A stretch of 64,000 nucleotides of DNA from Neobacillus nitrireducens (GTDB lineage: Bacteria; Bacillota; Bacilli; Bacillales; Cytobacillaceae), in contig NZ_CP133262.1 of assembly GCF_030915405.1 (NCBI RefSeq), positions 4,555,001 to 4,619,000 of the forward strand. The letters run 5' to 3'. Positions within the stretch are counted from its first letter, which is position 1. Each line of letters opens with the position of its first letter. The notes below the pieces were generated by a model. It did no database searches and was not told the origin of the DNA. It worked only from the letters and a program-made list of their open reading frames with translations. The position numbers and the translations under genes are program-made. Of this stretch, positions 34,967 to 45,090 are shown one piece after another.

Positions 34967-36100
34967 ATGATTAAATCGGCCTATCTCCATATCCCTTTTT
35001 GTGAGCATATTTGCCATTATTGTGATTTTAATAAAGTATTTCTAAAGGGTCAGCCAGTAGATGAGTATTTAAAAGCGCTTGATCAAGAAATTCGAATGAC
35101 AGTTAACCAGTTTCCCTCAGGTAATCTGGAAACAATTTTTGTTGGAGGAGGTACCCCGACATCGTTAAATGAGCAGCAACTCTATCGTTTTTGCGATAGC
35201 ATTAACACAAACCTGCCGAAGAGTGAGACGATGGAATTTACCTTTGAAGCCAATCCAGGTGATTTAACGAAGGAAAAATTAGAAATATTAAAAGATGCGG
35301 GTGTAAATCGTCTGAGTCTAGGTGTGCAAACTTTTAACGAGGAATTACTAAAAAAAATTGGCCGCGTTCACAAAGCGAAAGATGTTTATCAAACCATTGA
35401 TAACGCAAAAAAAATCGGATTCGAAAACATTAGTATCGATCTCATCTTTAGTTTACCAACGCAAACGATTAGAGATTTTAAAGAGTCATTAACTGAGGCT
35501 TTTTCCCTTGACATTACACATTATTCAGCTTATTCCTTAATTATTGAACCAAAAACTGTCTTTTATAACCTCTTGAAAAAAGGAAAGCTGCCTTCTCCTG
35601 GTGAGGATGTGGAAGCAGCTATGTACGAATTATTAATGGAGGAAATGGAAAAACACGGATTCAGTCAATATGAAATAAGTAATTTTTCAAAACCCGGTTT
35701 TGAAAGCAGGCATAACCTAACCTATTGGAACAACGAATCCTATTATGGGTTCGGTGCTGGGGCCCATAGTTACTTGAATGGGGTTAGACGATCAAATACT
35801 GGCCCATTAAAAAGATATATGGACCAAATTATTAGTGGGGAACTCCCTGTTATTAATGAACATCAGACCACTAAGGTTGAACAAATGGAAGAAGAAATGT
35901 TCCTAGGATTGCGTAAAACCCGAGGGGTATCAGTCCCGCATTTTATGGAAAAGTTTGCCGTTGATCCACAACAGTTATTCGAGCAGGAGATTGCAGAATT
36001 AACGAATAAACAGTGGTTAAAGGTGGAAAAAAATCATATATTTTTAACAAAAAAGGGCCGACTGCTAGGAAATGAAGTTTTTCAGGCATTTTTAAGATAA
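34967..36100 (+). CDS. hemW: radical SAM family heme chaperone HemW
   Basis: 377 residues. The radical SAM cluster motif is CEHICHYC (Cys-x3-Cys-x2-Cys) near residues 11-18, followed by FVGGGTPTSL, FEANPGD and the GVQTFN segment of the barrel, then a HemN-type C-terminal domain. This group binds and transfers heme and does not do the coproporphyrinogen oxidase reaction of true HemN; assignment as HemW rests on length and on the position before hrcA, as in B. subtilis. Start ATG 34967, with AGGA ten bases upstream. Confidence 0.88.
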   Translation: MIKSAYLHIPFCEHICHYCDFNKVFLKGQPVDEYLKALDQEIRMTVNQFPSGNLETIFVGGGTPTSLNEQQLYRFCDSINTNLPKSETMEFTFEANPGDLTKEKLEILKDAGVNRLSLGVQTFNEELLKKIGRVHKAKDVYQTIDNAKKIGFENISIDLIFSLPTQTIRDFKESLTEAFSLDITHYSAYSLIIEPKTVFYNLLKKGKLPSPGEDVEAAMYELLMEEMEKHGFSQYEISNFSKPGFESRHNLTYWNNESYYGFGAGAHSYLNGVRRSNTGPLKRYMDQIISGELPVINEHQTTKVEQMEEEMFLGLRKTRGVSVPHFMEKFAVDPQQLFEQEIAELTNKQWLKVEKNHIFLTKKGRLLGNEVFQAFLR

Positions 36101-36153
36101 AAGTGATTTGCTTTTTGATTGACACCATCCCCCTTTATTTGATAATTTATTAG

Positions 36154-36185
36154 TATAATTAGCACTCGGTAACTAGGAGTGCTAA
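36154..36185 (+). promoter_or_regulatory. hrcA promoter -10 and CIRCE operator
   Basis: TTAGCACTC-N9-GAGTGCTAA at 36159-36185 is a perfect CIRCE element, the HrcA operator. It directly follows a TATAAT at 36154-36159; the -35 is not clear (TTGACA at 36119-36124 is too far). The element lies 13 bases before the hrcA ATG. Confidence 0.95.
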
Positions 36186-36197
36186 CAGAGGTGATGA

Positions 36198-37232
36198 ATG
36201 TTGTTATCAGATCGTCAATTGTTAATTCTTCAAGTTATTGTTGATGACTTTATTCGATCTGCCCAACCAGTCGGCTCAAGAAGCTTGTCGAAAAAAGAGG
36301 AAATCTCTTTTAGTTCGGCAACGATTCGCAATGAAATGTCCGACCTAGAAGATTTGGGGTATATTGAAAAGACACATACCTCTTCAGGGCGTGTCCCATC
36401 GGAAAAAGGTTATCGGTATTATGTTGACCATCTCCTGTCTCCACAAGTGTTAAATCAACATGATGTAACCATTATTCAGTCGATTTTTGCGGAGAAAATT
36501 TTTGAGTTTGAAAAAATTATTCAAAGATCAGCCAAAATATTATCGGAACTAACCAATTACACATCGATTGTCCTTGGTCCGGCCGTTAGTATTAATAAGT
36601 TGAAAAGAATTCAAATTATCCCGTTGAACAAAGAGACCGCTGTGGCTATTTTTGTAACAGACACAGGACATGTTGAAAATAGGACCTTTTCCTTACCGCC
36701 TTCGGTGGATGCAAGTGACTTAGAAAAAACAGTCAATATCCTGAATGAACGTTTGGCAGGAGTTCCGCTTGAAGACCTAAATGATAAAATTTATAAAGAA
36801 GTGGCGATGCTCTTAAGGCAGCATATTCATAATTATGATTTAATGCTGCATACCGTTGCTGATTCATTAAAAATGCCAATTAATGAAAAACTTTTCTTTG
36901 GCGGAAAAACGAATATGTTAAGTCAGCCAGAGTTTCATGATGTTGCAAAGCTTCGCAGCCTTTTAACCCTGATTGACCAGGAAGAGTGGATATATAATTT
37001 AATCAGAAATGATTCAGCAGGTATTCACGTCAAAATTGGCAGAGAGAATAACAATAGTGTGATGGATAATTGCAGCCTAATCACTGCTACCTATTCAGCA
37101 GGAGTTGAAAATTTAGGAACGATTGCCATCCTAGGTCCGACACGAATGGAATATTCTCGAGTCATTAGCTTATTGCAATTTCTTAGTAAGGATTTAACAT
37201 CAGTTTTAACAAAGTTGTATCAAAATAAATAG
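36198..37232 (+). CDS. hrcA: heat-inducible transcription repressor HrcA
   Basis: The repressor that binds CIRCE and needs GroE to fold; 344 residues. An N-terminal winged helix (about 1-75, with [27 protein letters not shown] and [15 protein letters not shown]) precedes a GAF-like domain. Start ATG 36198 after AGAGGTGA. It controls its own operon through the CIRCE immediately upstream. Confidence 0.96.
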   Translation: MLLSDRQLLILQVIVDDFIRSAQPVGSRSLSKKEEISFSSATIRNEMSDLEDLGYIEKTHTSSGRVPSEKGYRYYVDHLLSPQVLNQHDVTIIQSIFAEKIFEFEKIIQRSAKILSELTNYTSIVLGPAVSINKLKRIQIIPLNKETAVAIFVTDTGHVENRTFSLPPSVDASDLEKTVNILNERLAGVPLEDLNDKIYKEVAMLLRQHIHNYDLMLHTVADSLKMPINEKLFFGGKTNMLSQPEFHDVAKLRSLLTLIDQEEWIYNLIRNDSAGIHVKIGRENNNSVMDNCSLITATYSAGVENLGTIAILGPTRMEYSRVISLLQFLSKDLTSVLTKLYQNK

Positions 37233-37251
37233 CACTGGAAATATTGAGTAA

Positions 37252-37309
37252 GGGTGAAATTAGGGTGAATTTCACGTGGGTGAAATACCCTTTCATTTCA
37301 CCCCCTTTT
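37252..37309 (+). repeat. repeated GGGTGAAAT motifs and hairpin between hrcA and grpE
   Basis: GGGTGAAAT at 37252-37260, GGGTGAAT at 37263-37270 and GGGTGAAAT at 37278-37286; the last pairs with ATTTCACCC (37295-37303), and CCCTTTTCC follows. Either upstream copy could compete for the same right arm. It may be a partial terminator or RNA processing site inside the heat-shock operon. Confidence 0.6.
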
Positions 37310-37361
37310 CCATGAAAATATATTACTTAAATTGGTAAATGCTTTAAGGGAGGTGAGTAAG

Positions 37362-37961
37362 TTGACAAATGAGAATAATAACACGATAAATGAAGAAGTT
37401 GATATCGAAAATACTGTTAATGTTGAACTTACCGATGAAAAAACGGTTGAGACTGTTTTTGAAGAGGGTGGAACAACTGAACAAACTGATGACTTTCCAG
37501 TTGATGTTAAGGAACAAGAACTTCAATTGCTGAAGGGAAAATTAGAGGAAGCAGATAATCGATATCTCCGACTCCAAGCTGATTTTGATAATTTCCGGAG
37601 ACGCACTAGAATTGATCTAGAGGCGAGCCAAAAATATAGAGCACAAAACCTAATTACAGATTTACTACCTGCAATTGACAATTTTGAAAGAGCCATGAAA
37701 GTTGAAGCAGATAATGAACAAACCAAGACACTTCTTCAAGGAATGGACATGGTTTACCGCAGTTTGCTAGATGCCTTGAAAAATGAAGGTGTTGAAGTAA
37801 TTGAATCGGTAGGTAAGGAATTTGACCCGCATCTCCATCAAGCCGTTATGCAGGGTGAGGACGAGAACTATGGCTCTAATATTGTAACGGATGAATTCCA
37901 AAAAGGATATTTGTTAAAGGACCGTGTCATTCGTCCAGCAATGGTAAAAGTAAATCAATAA
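37362..37961 (+). CDS. grpE: nucleotide exchange factor GrpE
   Basis: Releases ADP from DnaK, 199 residues. A long acidic N-terminal region (about 1-60), a coiled-coil helix (about 60-120, with [15 protein letters not shown]), and the C-terminal beta domain with [13 protein letters not shown] and the closing VIRPAMVKV. Start: TTG 37362, six bases after AAGGGAGGTG; the longer frame from 37332 has no ribosome binding site. Confidence 0.95.
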   Translation: MTNENNNTINEEVDIENTVNVELTDEKTVETVFEEGGTTEQTDDFPVDVKEQELQLLKGKLEEADNRYLRLQADFDNFRRRTRIDLEASQKYRAQNLITDLLPAIDNFERAMKVEADNEQTKTLLQGMDMVYRSLLDALKNEGVEVIESVGKEFDPHLHQAVMQGEDENYGSNIVTDEFQKGYLLKDRVIRPAMVKVNQ

Positions 37962-37989
37962 GATTACATATTTTTAGGAGGAAAAGGAA

Positions 37990-39822
37990 ATGAGTAAAAT
38001 TATCGGTATTGACCTTGGTACAACCAACTCTTGTGTTGCTGTCCTTGAAGGCGGAGAACCAAAAGTTATTCCAAATCCAGAAGGCAATCGTACAGCTCCT
38101 TCCGTGATCGCGTTTAAAAATGGGGAACGCCAAGTTGGAGAAGTAGCTAAACGTCAAGCAATCACAAACCCAAATACAATCATGTCCATTAAACGTCATA
38201 TGGGCACAAATTACAAAGTGAATATTGAAGGCAAAGAGTATACACCACAAGAATTATCTGCAATTATTCTTCAATATCTAAAATCTTATGCAGAAGATTA
38301 TTTAGGTGAACCAGTTACAAAGGCAGTAATTACCGTACCAGCATACTTTAATGATGCTGAGCGTCAAGCAACAAAGGATGCAGGTAAGATTGCTGGTTTA
38401 GAAGTTGAGCGTATCATCAACGAACCAACTGCTGCAGCGCTTGCTTATGGATTAGATAAGACCGATGAAGATCAAACCATTCTTGTTTATGACCTTGGCG
38501 GTGGAACATTTGACGTTTCGATTCTTGAATTAGGCGACGGTGTGTTCCAAGTTAAATCAACAGCCGGTGATAATCGTCTAGGCGGGGATGACTTTGACCA
38601 AGTCGTCATTGATTACCTTGTAGACCAATTCAAAAAAGAAAACGGGATTGACCTTGCGCAAGATAAAATGGCGTTACAACGCTTAAAAGATGCGGCTGAA
38701 AAAGCGAAAAAGGATTTATCCGGTGTAACCTCAACACAAATTTCATTACCATTTATCACTGCCGGTGCTGCGGGTCCACTTCACTTGGAAGTTACTATGA
38801 CTAGAGCTAAGTTTGATGAAATATCTGCGCATCTTGTTGAGCGGACGATGGGTCCAACTCGCCAAGCATTAAACGATGCAGGTTTAACACCTAAAGAAAT
38901 TGATAAAGTTATCCTTGTCGGTGGATCAACACGTATTCCTGCTGTACAAGAAGCCATTAAAAAAGCGACTGGACAAGAGCCGCATCGTGGGGTTAACCCT
39001 GATGAGGTTGTAGCAATGGGTGCTGCTATTCAAGGTGGAGTTATTACTGGGGATGTTAAAGACGTTGTATTGCTTGATGTTACCCCATTATCCCTTGGAA
39101 TTGAAACAATGGGCGGCGTATTTACGAAGTTAATTGATCGTAATACAACTATCCCTACATCTAAGTCACAAGTATTCTCAACAGCTGCTGACAATCAAAC
39201 TGCCGTTGATATTCATGTTCTTCAAGGGGAACGTCCAATGGCGGCTAATAATAAGACACTAGGACGCTTCCAATTATCAGATATTCCACCAGCTCCACGT
39301 GGAATTCCACAAATTGAAGTTAACTTTGATATTGATAAGAATGGTATCGTAAATGTTCGTGCTAAAGATCTTGGTACAAATAAAGAACAACAAATTACCA
39401 TCAAATCTTCAACAGGATTATCAGATGAAGAAATTCAACAAATGGTCCGTGAAGCGGAAGAAAATGCTGATGCTGATAAACTTCGCAAAGAAGAAGTGGA
39501 ACTTCGAAATGAAGCAGACCAACTTGTCTTTACAACAGAAAAAACCTTAAAAGACCTTGAAGGTAAGGTTGATGCAGGTGAAGTAGCCAATGCTAATGAA
39601 GCAAAAGATGCGTTAAAAGCCGCAATTGAGAAAAATGACCTGGATGAAATCCGTGCGAAAAAGGATGCTTTACAGGAAATTGTTCAAGCTTTGACCGTTA
39701 AACTTTATGAACAAGCGGCAGCTGCGCAGCAAGCACAACAGGGAGGACCTGAGGCTGGAAATACTGCGGGTAAAGATGATGTTGTCGATGCAGAATTTGA
39801 AGAAGTAAAAGAAGATAAATAA
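37990..39822 (+). CDS. dnaK: molecular chaperone DnaK (Hsp70)
   Basis: 610 residues. ATPase domain with [17 protein letters not shown] at the start, [17 protein letters not shown] near 170 and [14 protein letters not shown] near 310; substrate-binding beta domain from about 365, and a helical lid with an acidic, alanine/glutamine-rich tail. Start ATG 37990 after TTAGGAGGAAAAGG. A strong terminator follows, so dnaJ is reached by read-through or from its own promoter. Confidence 0.97.
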   Translation: MSKIIGIDLGTTNSCVAVLEGGEPKVIPNPEGNRTAPSVIAFKNGERQVGEVAKRQAITNPNTIMSIKRHMGTNYKVNIEGKEYTPQELSAIILQYLKSYAEDYLGEPVTKAVITVPAYFNDAERQATKDAGKIAGLEVERIINEPTAAALAYGLDKTDEDQTILVYDLGGGTFDVSILELGDGVFQVKSTAGDNRLGGDDFDQVVIDYLVDQFKKENGIDLAQDKMALQRLKDAAEKAKKDLSGVTSTQISLPFITAGAAGPLHLEVTMTRAKFDEISAHLVERTMGPTRQALNDAGLTPKEIDKVILVGGSTRIPAVQEAIKKATGQEPHRGVNPDEVVAMGAAIQGGVITGDVKDVVLLDVTPLSLGIETMGGVFTKLIDRNTTIPTSKSQVFSTAADNQTAVDIHVLQGERPMAANNKTLGRFQLSDIPPAPRGIPQIEVNFDIDKNGIVNVRAKDLGTNKEQQITIKSSTGLSDEEIQQMVREAEENADADKLRKEEVELRNEADQLVFTTEKTLKDLEGKVDAGEVANANEAKDALKAAIEKNDLDEIRAKKDALQEIVQALTVKLYEQAAAAQQAQQGGPEAGNTAGKDDVVDAEFEEVKEDK

Positions 39823-39840
39823 GAGTTATTACAGCTCAGA

Positions 39841-39881
39841 AAAAAGTCAAAGTCAGATCGATGGGCTTTGACTTTTTTATT
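39841..39881 (+). terminator. terminator between dnaK and dnaJ
   Basis: AAGTCAAAG (39844-39852) pairs with CTTTGACTT (39866-39874), A-run before and T-run after. Confidence 0.85.
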
Positions 39882-39943
39882 GCAATAACATTGTTATAAA
39901 TGATAGAATAGTCTTTATGTGACAGATTCGGGAGTGGGTAATC

Positions 39944-41077
39944 ATGAGTAAACGGGATTACTATGAAGTACTTGGGATTAGTAAAAGTGCTTCAAAGGAT
40001 GAAGTAAAAAAGGCTTATCGCAAGCTTTCAAAAAAATATCATCCAGATATTAATAAAGAAGCAAATGCGGCTGATAAATTTAAGGAAATAACGGAAGCTT
40101 ACGAAATATTGAGCGATGATCAGAAAAAGGCGCATTATGATCAATTTGGTCATACGGATCCAAACCAGGGCTTTGGCGGCAGCGGAGATTTCGGCGGCGG
40201 CTTTGGTGGCGGGTTTGAAGATATCTTTAATACCTTTTTTGGCGGTGGTGGAGGCGGAAGAAGACGTGATCCAAACGCACCAAGACAAGGGGCAGACCTC
40301 CAGTATACGATGACCGTTTCTTTTGAAGAAGCAGCATTTGGAAAAGAAACAGATATTGAAATACCGCGTGAAGAAACTTGTGATACATGTAGTGGCTCTG
40401 GGGCAAAGCCTGGAACTAAACCAGAAACTTGTCAGCACTGTCAGGGAACAGGACAGTTAAATGTGGAGCAAAATACCCCATTCGGTAGAATTGTTAATCG
40501 TCGTACTTGTAATCACTGTAATGGTACCGGTAAAGAAATTAAACATAAATGTTCAACTTGCGGTGGTAAAGGAAAAGTTCAAAAGCGCAAGAAAATTCAT
40601 GTTAAAATCCCTGCCGGTATTGATGATGGACAGCAGCTTCGCATGTCAGGACAAGGTGAAGCTGGGTTTAATGGAGGACCGGCCGGGGACCTCTATGTTG
40701 TTTTCCATGTTAGACAGCATGAGTTTTTTGAAAGAGATGGCGATGATATTTATTGTGAAATGCCAATCACTTTTGTTCAAGCATCCTTGGGTGCTGAAAT
40801 CGAGGTACCTACTCTGCACGGGAAGGTAAAGTTAAAAATTCCTGCAGGGACGCAAACGGAGAAAAAATTCCGATTAAAAGGAAAAGGTGTTCCTAACGTG
40901 CGTGGATACGGTGTTGGAGATCAATATATTCTCGTTCGAATTATTACTCCAACAAAACTGTCGGAAAAGCAAAAGCAGCTTTTAAAAGAATTCGCAGAGC
41001 TTAGCGGCACTTCTCCGATTGGTGAACACGAAGAAAGTTTTTTCTCAAAAGTAAAACGAGCCTTTAAAAGCGAGTAA
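39944..41077 (+). CDS. dnaJ: chaperone protein DnaJ (Hsp40)
   Basis: Stimulates DnaK ATP hydrolysis and delivers substrates, 377 residues. J domain (1-68) with the YHPDIN motif near 33, Gly/Phe-rich region (about 75-110), zinc-binding domain (about 145-210) with four repeats [24 protein letters not shown] and CSTCGGKG, then the C-terminal beta domains. Start ATG 39944 after GGGAGTG. Confidence 0.97.
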   Translation: MSKRDYYEVLGISKSASKDEVKKAYRKLSKKYHPDINKEANAADKFKEITEAYEILSDDQKKAHYDQFGHTDPNQGFGGSGDFGGGFGGGFEDIFNTFFGGGGGGRRRDPNAPRQGADLQYTMTVSFEEAAFGKETDIEIPREETCDTCSGSGAKPGTKPETCQHCQGTGQLNVEQNTPFGRIVNRRTCNHCNGTGKEIKHKCSTCGGKGKVQKRKKIHVKIPAGIDDGQQLRMSGQGEAGFNGGPAGDLYVVFHVRQHEFFERDGDDIYCEMPITFVQASLGAEIEVPTLHGKVKLKIPAGTQTEKKFRLKGKGVPNVRGYGVGDQYILVRIITPTKLSEKQKQLLKEFAELSGTSPIGEHEESFFSKVKRAFKSE

Positions 41078-41095
41078 GGATTGGAGTTGGTAGAT

Positions 41096-42037
41096 GTGAA
41101 ATGGTCCGAAATCAGTATTCACACAACAAATGAGGCGATTGAACCTATTTCTCATATTTTGCATGAAGCTGGGGCGAGCGGTGTAGTCATTGAAGATCCA
41201 TTTGAACTGACAAAAGAAAGAGAAGATCAATTTGGTGAAATCTATCAACTCAATCCCGATGATTATCCAGAAGAAGGCGTACTATTAAAAGCGTACCTTC
41301 CGGTTAACAGCTTTTTAGGCGAAACCGTTGATGCCATTAAAGAGTCGATTAGTAATTTAATTATTCACAATATCGATATCGGTAAAAATCATGTAACGAT
41401 TAGTGAAGTTAATGAAGAAGAATGGGCAACTGCTTGGAAGAAATATTATCATCCCGTGAAAATTTCTGAAAAGTTTACCATTGTTCCGACTTGGGAGATT
41501 TATACTCCGGTCAGCAGTGATGAACTAATTATTGAATTAGATCCGGGAATGGCATTCGGAACAGGAACACATCCGACAACTGTTCTATGTATTCAAGCAC
41601 TTGAGAGAACGATTCGTCCCGGTGACAGGGTTATTGATGTTGGAACAGGCTCAGGGGTTTTAAGTATTGCAGCAGCCATGCTGGGTGCTGAAGATGTTCG
41701 TGCCTTTGACCTTGATGAGGTGGCGGTCACAACTGCAAGAGTGAACCTTAAACTCAATAAGGTGAGTGATCGTGCAACGACAGCACAAAATAATTTGCTC
41801 GATGGCGTTGAAGAAAATTCAGCCGATGTCGTTGTTGCTAATATTCTAGCAGAAGTTATTCTACGGTTTACTGAGGATGCGGCCAAGGTTATTAAACCTG
41901 GCGGGTCTTTTATTACCTCAGGAATTATCAAGCAGAAAAAAGATCAAGTTAAAGATTCATTGGTTGCAGCCGGATTTGAGATCATTGAAACGATTTTGAT
42001 GGAAGATTGGGTTGCGATTATTGCAAAAAGGTTATAA
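41096..42037 (+). CDS. prmA: ribosomal protein L11 methyltransferase
   Basis: Trimethylates ribosomal protein uL11, 313 residues. The N-terminal L11-binding domain starts [17 protein letters not shown]; the SAM-binding motif is [13 protein letters not shown] near 180, and [14 protein letters not shown] lies near 150. The start is the GTG at 41096 rather than the TTG at 41081: GGAG (41083-41086) is well placed for the GTG and the product then begins like B. subtilis PrmA. Confidence 0.93.
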   Translation: MKWSEISIHTTNEAIEPISHILHEAGASGVVIEDPFELTKEREDQFGEIYQLNPDDYPEEGVLLKAYLPVNSFLGETVDAIKESISNLIIHNIDIGKNHVTISEVNEEEWATAWKKYYHPVKISEKFTIVPTWEIYTPVSSDELIIELDPGMAFGTGTHPTTVLCIQALERTIRPGDRVIDVGTGSGVLSIAAAMLGAEDVRAFDLDEVAVTTARVNLKLNKVSDRATTAQNNLLDGVEENSADVVVANILAEVILRFTEDAAKVIKPGGSFITSGIIKQKKDQVKDSLVAAGFEIIETILMEDWVAIIAKRL

Positions 42038-42046
42038 TGGTGGAAT

Positions 42047-42070
42047 AAAGGGGAGATAACCCCTTTTTTT
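42047..42070 (+). terminator. terminator after prmA
   Basis: AAAGGGG (42047-42053) pairs with CCCCTTT (42060-42066) over six bases, followed by more T. Confidence 0.82.
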
Positions 42071-42142
42071 CATGCCATACTTTTAAATCAAGATTTTTTT
42101 TAGTAAAATAAAACGTGTATGTTTAGAGAGGGTGCAAGAAGT

Positions 42143-42892
42143 GTGCAACGATACTTTGTTAAACAACGAGCAAATGGTAATCGTTTTTTGATTGATGAAG
42201 AGGACCGGCATCATATCGTCAAGGTTATGCGTATGCAACTTGGTGATCAAATTATTTGTGTTGACCAAGAAGGGAAGCAAGCTGTGTGTGTCCTTGCAGA
42301 AATTACCGATACCAGTGTTGTTGCAGACGTTGTACAATGGAAGGAAACTGTCTCTGAGCTTCCCATTTCAATTACGATTGCAAGCGGCCTGCCCAAGGGG
42401 GACAAGCTAGAGTGGATTATTCAAAAAGGCACAGAACTTGGTGCACATCAGTTTCTCCCATTCTCAGCGGCTCGTTCAGTTGTAAAATGGGATGAAAAGA
42501 AAGCTTCGAAAAAAATAGATCGATGGCAAAAAATAGCTAAAGAAGCTGCAGAGCAATCCCACCGTGCATTCTTGCCAGAAGTTTTTAGTGCAATTAGCTT
42601 TAAAGAATTGATTTCTATGAGCAAGGATTATGATTATAAATTAGTTGCTTTTGAAGAAGAGAGTCGGAATGGTGAAACTTCCGTTTTTGCTGCTACGCTC
42701 AAAAAAATGAACAAAGGTGATTCACTTCTTTTGGTATTTGGACCAGAAGGCGGCTTAACCGATTCAGAGGTAGAGCAATTAAGGGATAATGATTTTTCAA
42801 TTTGCGGGTTAGGCCCTAGAATATTACGAACGGAAACTGCCCCTTTATATACACTCGCGGCAATTTCCTATCATTTTGAATTAATGAGGTGA
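42143..42892 (+). CDS. rsmE: 16S rRNA (uracil(1498)-N(3))-methyltransferase
   Basis: A SPOUT-class methyltransferase of 249 residues, with an N-terminal PUA-like domain starting QRYFVKQRANGNRF and the knotted SAM site near the C-terminus: LVFGPEGGLTDSEVEQ and LGPRILRTETAPL. Start: GTG 42143, nine bases after GAGAGGGTG; the ATG at 42119 would leave no ribosome binding site. It is followed seven bases later by mtaB. Confidence 0.92.
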   Translation: MQRYFVKQRANGNRFLIDEEDRHHIVKVMRMQLGDQIICVDQEGKQAVCVLAEITDTSVVADVVQWKETVSELPISITIASGLPKGDKLEWIIQKGTELGAHQFLPFSAARSVVKWDEKKASKKIDRWQKIAKEAAEQSHRAFLPEVFSAISFKELISMSKDYDYKLVAFEEESRNGETSVFAATLKKMNKGDSLLLVFGPEGGLTDSEVEQLRDNDFSICGLGPRILRTETAPLYTLAAISYHFELMR

Positions 42893-42899
42893 ACAAATA

Positions 42900-44267
42900 A
42901 TGGCAACAGTTGCGTTTCATACATTAGGATGCAAAGTTAATCACTATGAAACTGAAGCTATTTGGCAGTTATTTAAACAAGAAGGTTACGAACGAGTTGA
43001 TTTTGAATCAATTTCGGACGTTTATATTATTAATACATGTACCGTTACTAATACAGGCGATAAAAAAAGCCGCCAGGTCATTCGACGGGCTGTTAGAAAA
43101 AATCCTGATGCGGTTATTTGTGTAACAGGTTGTTATGCACAAACCTCACCCGCTGAAATTATGGCTATCCCTGGTGTCGACGTTGTGGTCGGAACCCAGG
43201 ACCGGATTAAAATGCTTGATTATATTGAGCAATATAAGCTTGAGCGCCAGCCAATTAACGGTGTCGGTAATATCATGAAAAGCCGCATCTATGAAGAACT
43301 TGATGTCCCATCCTTTACGGACCGAACTCGTGCTTCACTAAAGATCCAAGAAGGTTGTAACAATTTTTGTACCTTCTGTATTATTCCCTGGGCTCGCGGG
43401 TTAATGAGATCACGAGATCCGAAAGAAGTTATTCGTCAAGCACAGCAATTGGTTGATGCGGGTTACCAGGAAATTGTCTTGACTGGTATTCATACAGGCG
43501 GATACGGAGAAGACATGAAGGATTATAATCTTGCTCAATTACTTCGTGACTTGGAAGCAGTCAAAGGGCTAAAACGTTTGCGAATTTCATCAATTGAAGC
43601 GAGCCAAATTACGGATGAAGTGATCGAAGTAATTAAACATTCTCCGATTGTCGTTCGACATTTGCATATTCCGTTGCAATCGGGTTCTAATTCTGTTCTA
43701 AAAAGAATGCGTCGAAAATATACGATGGAGTTCTTTGGTGAAAGATTAGAGCGACTAAAAGAAGTTCTTCCTGGCCTTGCCGTTACCTCCGATGTAATTG
43801 TTGGTTTTCCTGGTGAGACGGAGGAAGAGTTTATGGAAACCTATAATTTCATTAATGACCATAAATTTTCTGAACTTCACGTATTCCCGTATTCAAAGCG
43901 TACTGGAACACCAGCCGCTCGTATGGAAGATCAGGTCGATGAGGAAGTTAAAAATGATCGAGTACATCGCCTTATTTCCCTTTCTGATCAATTAGCTAAG
44001 GAATATGCTTCCCGATTTGAAGGTGATGTCTTAGAAGTGATTCCTGAAGAGGTCTCAAATGAAGAAGCGAATTCCGGTTTATTGATGGGATACACGGATA
44101 ACTACATGAAAGTTGTTTTCTCAGGGGCTGAAGATTTGATTGGTAAAATTGTTAAAGTAAATATTACCAAAGCGGGCTACCCATACAACGAAGGACAATT
44201 TGTTAAGGTTTTAGAGGATTCAGTCACAAAATCAGAATTATTTATTGAAGAAGAAACTGCCATTTAA
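42900..44267 (+). CDS. mtaB: tRNA (N6-threonylcarbamoyladenosine(37)-C2)-methylthiotransferase MtaB
   Basis: A two-cluster radical SAM enzyme of 455 residues that makes ms2t6A37 in tRNA. N-terminal UPF0004 domain with cysteines in TLGCKVN (near 10), NTCTVTN and VTGCYAQ; radical SAM motif CNNFCTFC near 150; C-terminal TRAM domain. B. subtilis name yqeV. Last gene of the heat-shock operon block; its stop codon overlaps the terminator stem. Confidence 0.95.
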   Translation: MATVAFHTLGCKVNHYETEAIWQLFKQEGYERVDFESISDVYIINTCTVTNTGDKKSRQVIRRAVRKNPDAVICVTGCYAQTSPAEIMAIPGVDVVVGTQDRIKMLDYIEQYKLERQPINGVGNIMKSRIYEELDVPSFTDRTRASLKIQEGCNNFCTFCIIPWARGLMRSRDPKEVIRQAQQLVDAGYQEIVLTGIHTGGYGEDMKDYNLAQLLRDLEAVKGLKRLRISSIEASQITDEVIEVIKHSPIVVRHLHIPLQSGSNSVLKRMRRKYTMEFFGERLERLKEVLPGLAVTSDVIVGFPGETEEEFMETYNFINDHKFSELHVFPYSKRTGTPAARMEDQVDEEVKNDRVHRLISLSDQLAKEYASRFEGDVLEVIPEEVSNEEANSGLLMGYTDNYMKVVFSGAEDLIGKIVKVNITKAGYPYNEGQFVKVLEDSVTKSELFIEEETAI

Positions 44268-44290
44268 GGACCATTTAGGTCCTTTTTTTT
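44266..44290 (+). terminator. terminator after mtaB
   Basis: AAGGACC (44266-44272) pairs with GGTCCTT (44278-44284), followed by a T-run. The A pair at the left belongs to the mtaB stop codon. Confidence 0.88.
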
Positions 44291-44387
44291 ATCGTATTTA
44301 GGATAAACTATTGTCAGCAGCAAATTTCTTTCTAATCCACTCTGGAGCTTTTTTTAAAATCGAATGGAATTCGAAGGGAGCAAGTTT

Positions 44388-45062
44388 ATGGCTACTACAA
44401 ATATTGCTGCAATGATTGACCACACCTTACTAAAGCCGGAAGCAACACGGCAGCAAATTGAATCATTGTGCCAAGAGGCAAAAGAATATAAATTTGCTTC
44501 GGTGTGTGTAAATCCAACATGGGTAAGTACCGCTAAAGAACTGCTGCAGGGCAGTGATGTAATGGTTTGTACCGTAATAGGATTCCCATTAGGGGCAACT
44601 ACCTCTGAAACCAAAGCGTTTGAAACGAAAAATGCAATTGATCATGGCGCTGATGAAGTGGATATGGTTATAAATATTGGAGCATTAAAGGATCATAACG
44701 ATGAATTGGTGGAAAAAGATATCCGGACGGTTGTAGAGGCTGCCAAGGGCAAAGCACATACGAAGGTAATTATCGAAACAAGTTTGTTAAGCAAAGAAGA
44801 AAAGATTCGCGCCTGTGAACTTTCCGTAAAGGCAGGAGCGGATTTTGTGAAGACATCCACAGGATTTTCTACTGGTGGAGCGACGGCGGAAGACATTGCT
44901 TTAATGAGGCATACTGTTGGTCCTGACTTGGGTGTTAAAGCTTCCGGCGGGGTTAGAAGTACAGAGGATGTCCAAAAAATGATTGAAGCTGGAGCGACAA
45001 GAATTGGGGCAAGCTCCAGTATTGCCATCGTCAACGGTCAGACAGTCACTTCAAATTATTAA
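44388..45062 (+). CDS. deoC: deoxyribose-phosphate aldolase
   Basis: Cleaves deoxyribose 5-phosphate to glyceraldehyde 3-phosphate and acetaldehyde in deoxynucleoside catabolism, 224 residues. A TIM barrel with [10 protein letters not shown] near 9, [11 protein letters not shown] near 61, the Schiff-base lysine in [14 protein letters not shown] (near 155) and KASGGVRS near 184. Start ATG 44388 after AAGGGAG; the longer frame from 44364 is not supported. Confidence 0.95.
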   Translation: MATTNIAAMIDHTLLKPEATRQQIESLCQEAKEYKFASVCVNPTWVSTAKELLQGSDVMVCTVIGFPLGATTSETKAFETKNAIDHGADEVDMVINIGALKDHNDELVEKDIRTVVEAAKGKAHTKVIIETSLLSKEEKIRACELSVKAGADFVKTSTGFSTGGATAEDIALMRHTVGPDLGVKASGGVRSTEDVQKMIEAGATRIGASSSIAIVNGQTVTSNY

Positions 45063-45065
45063 GAT

Positions 45066-45090
45066 AAGACGGCTGAAAGGCCGTCTTTTT
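45066..45090 (+). terminator. terminator after deoC
   Basis: AAGACGGC (45066-45073) pairs with GCCGTCTT (45080-45087), followed by T. It lies at the convergent junction with the Na/Pi transporter gene. Confidence 0.85.

Noticed and set aside
36119..36159. TTGACA at 36119 as the -35 of the hrcA promoter
   Set aside because: It is 29 bases from the TATAAT next to CIRCE, too far for sigma-A; the real -35 is probably weak.
41593..45034. Minus-strand frames opposite prmA (41593-41931) and deoC (44693-45034)
   Set aside because: Serine- and alanine-rich shadow translations of well-supported plus-strand genes.
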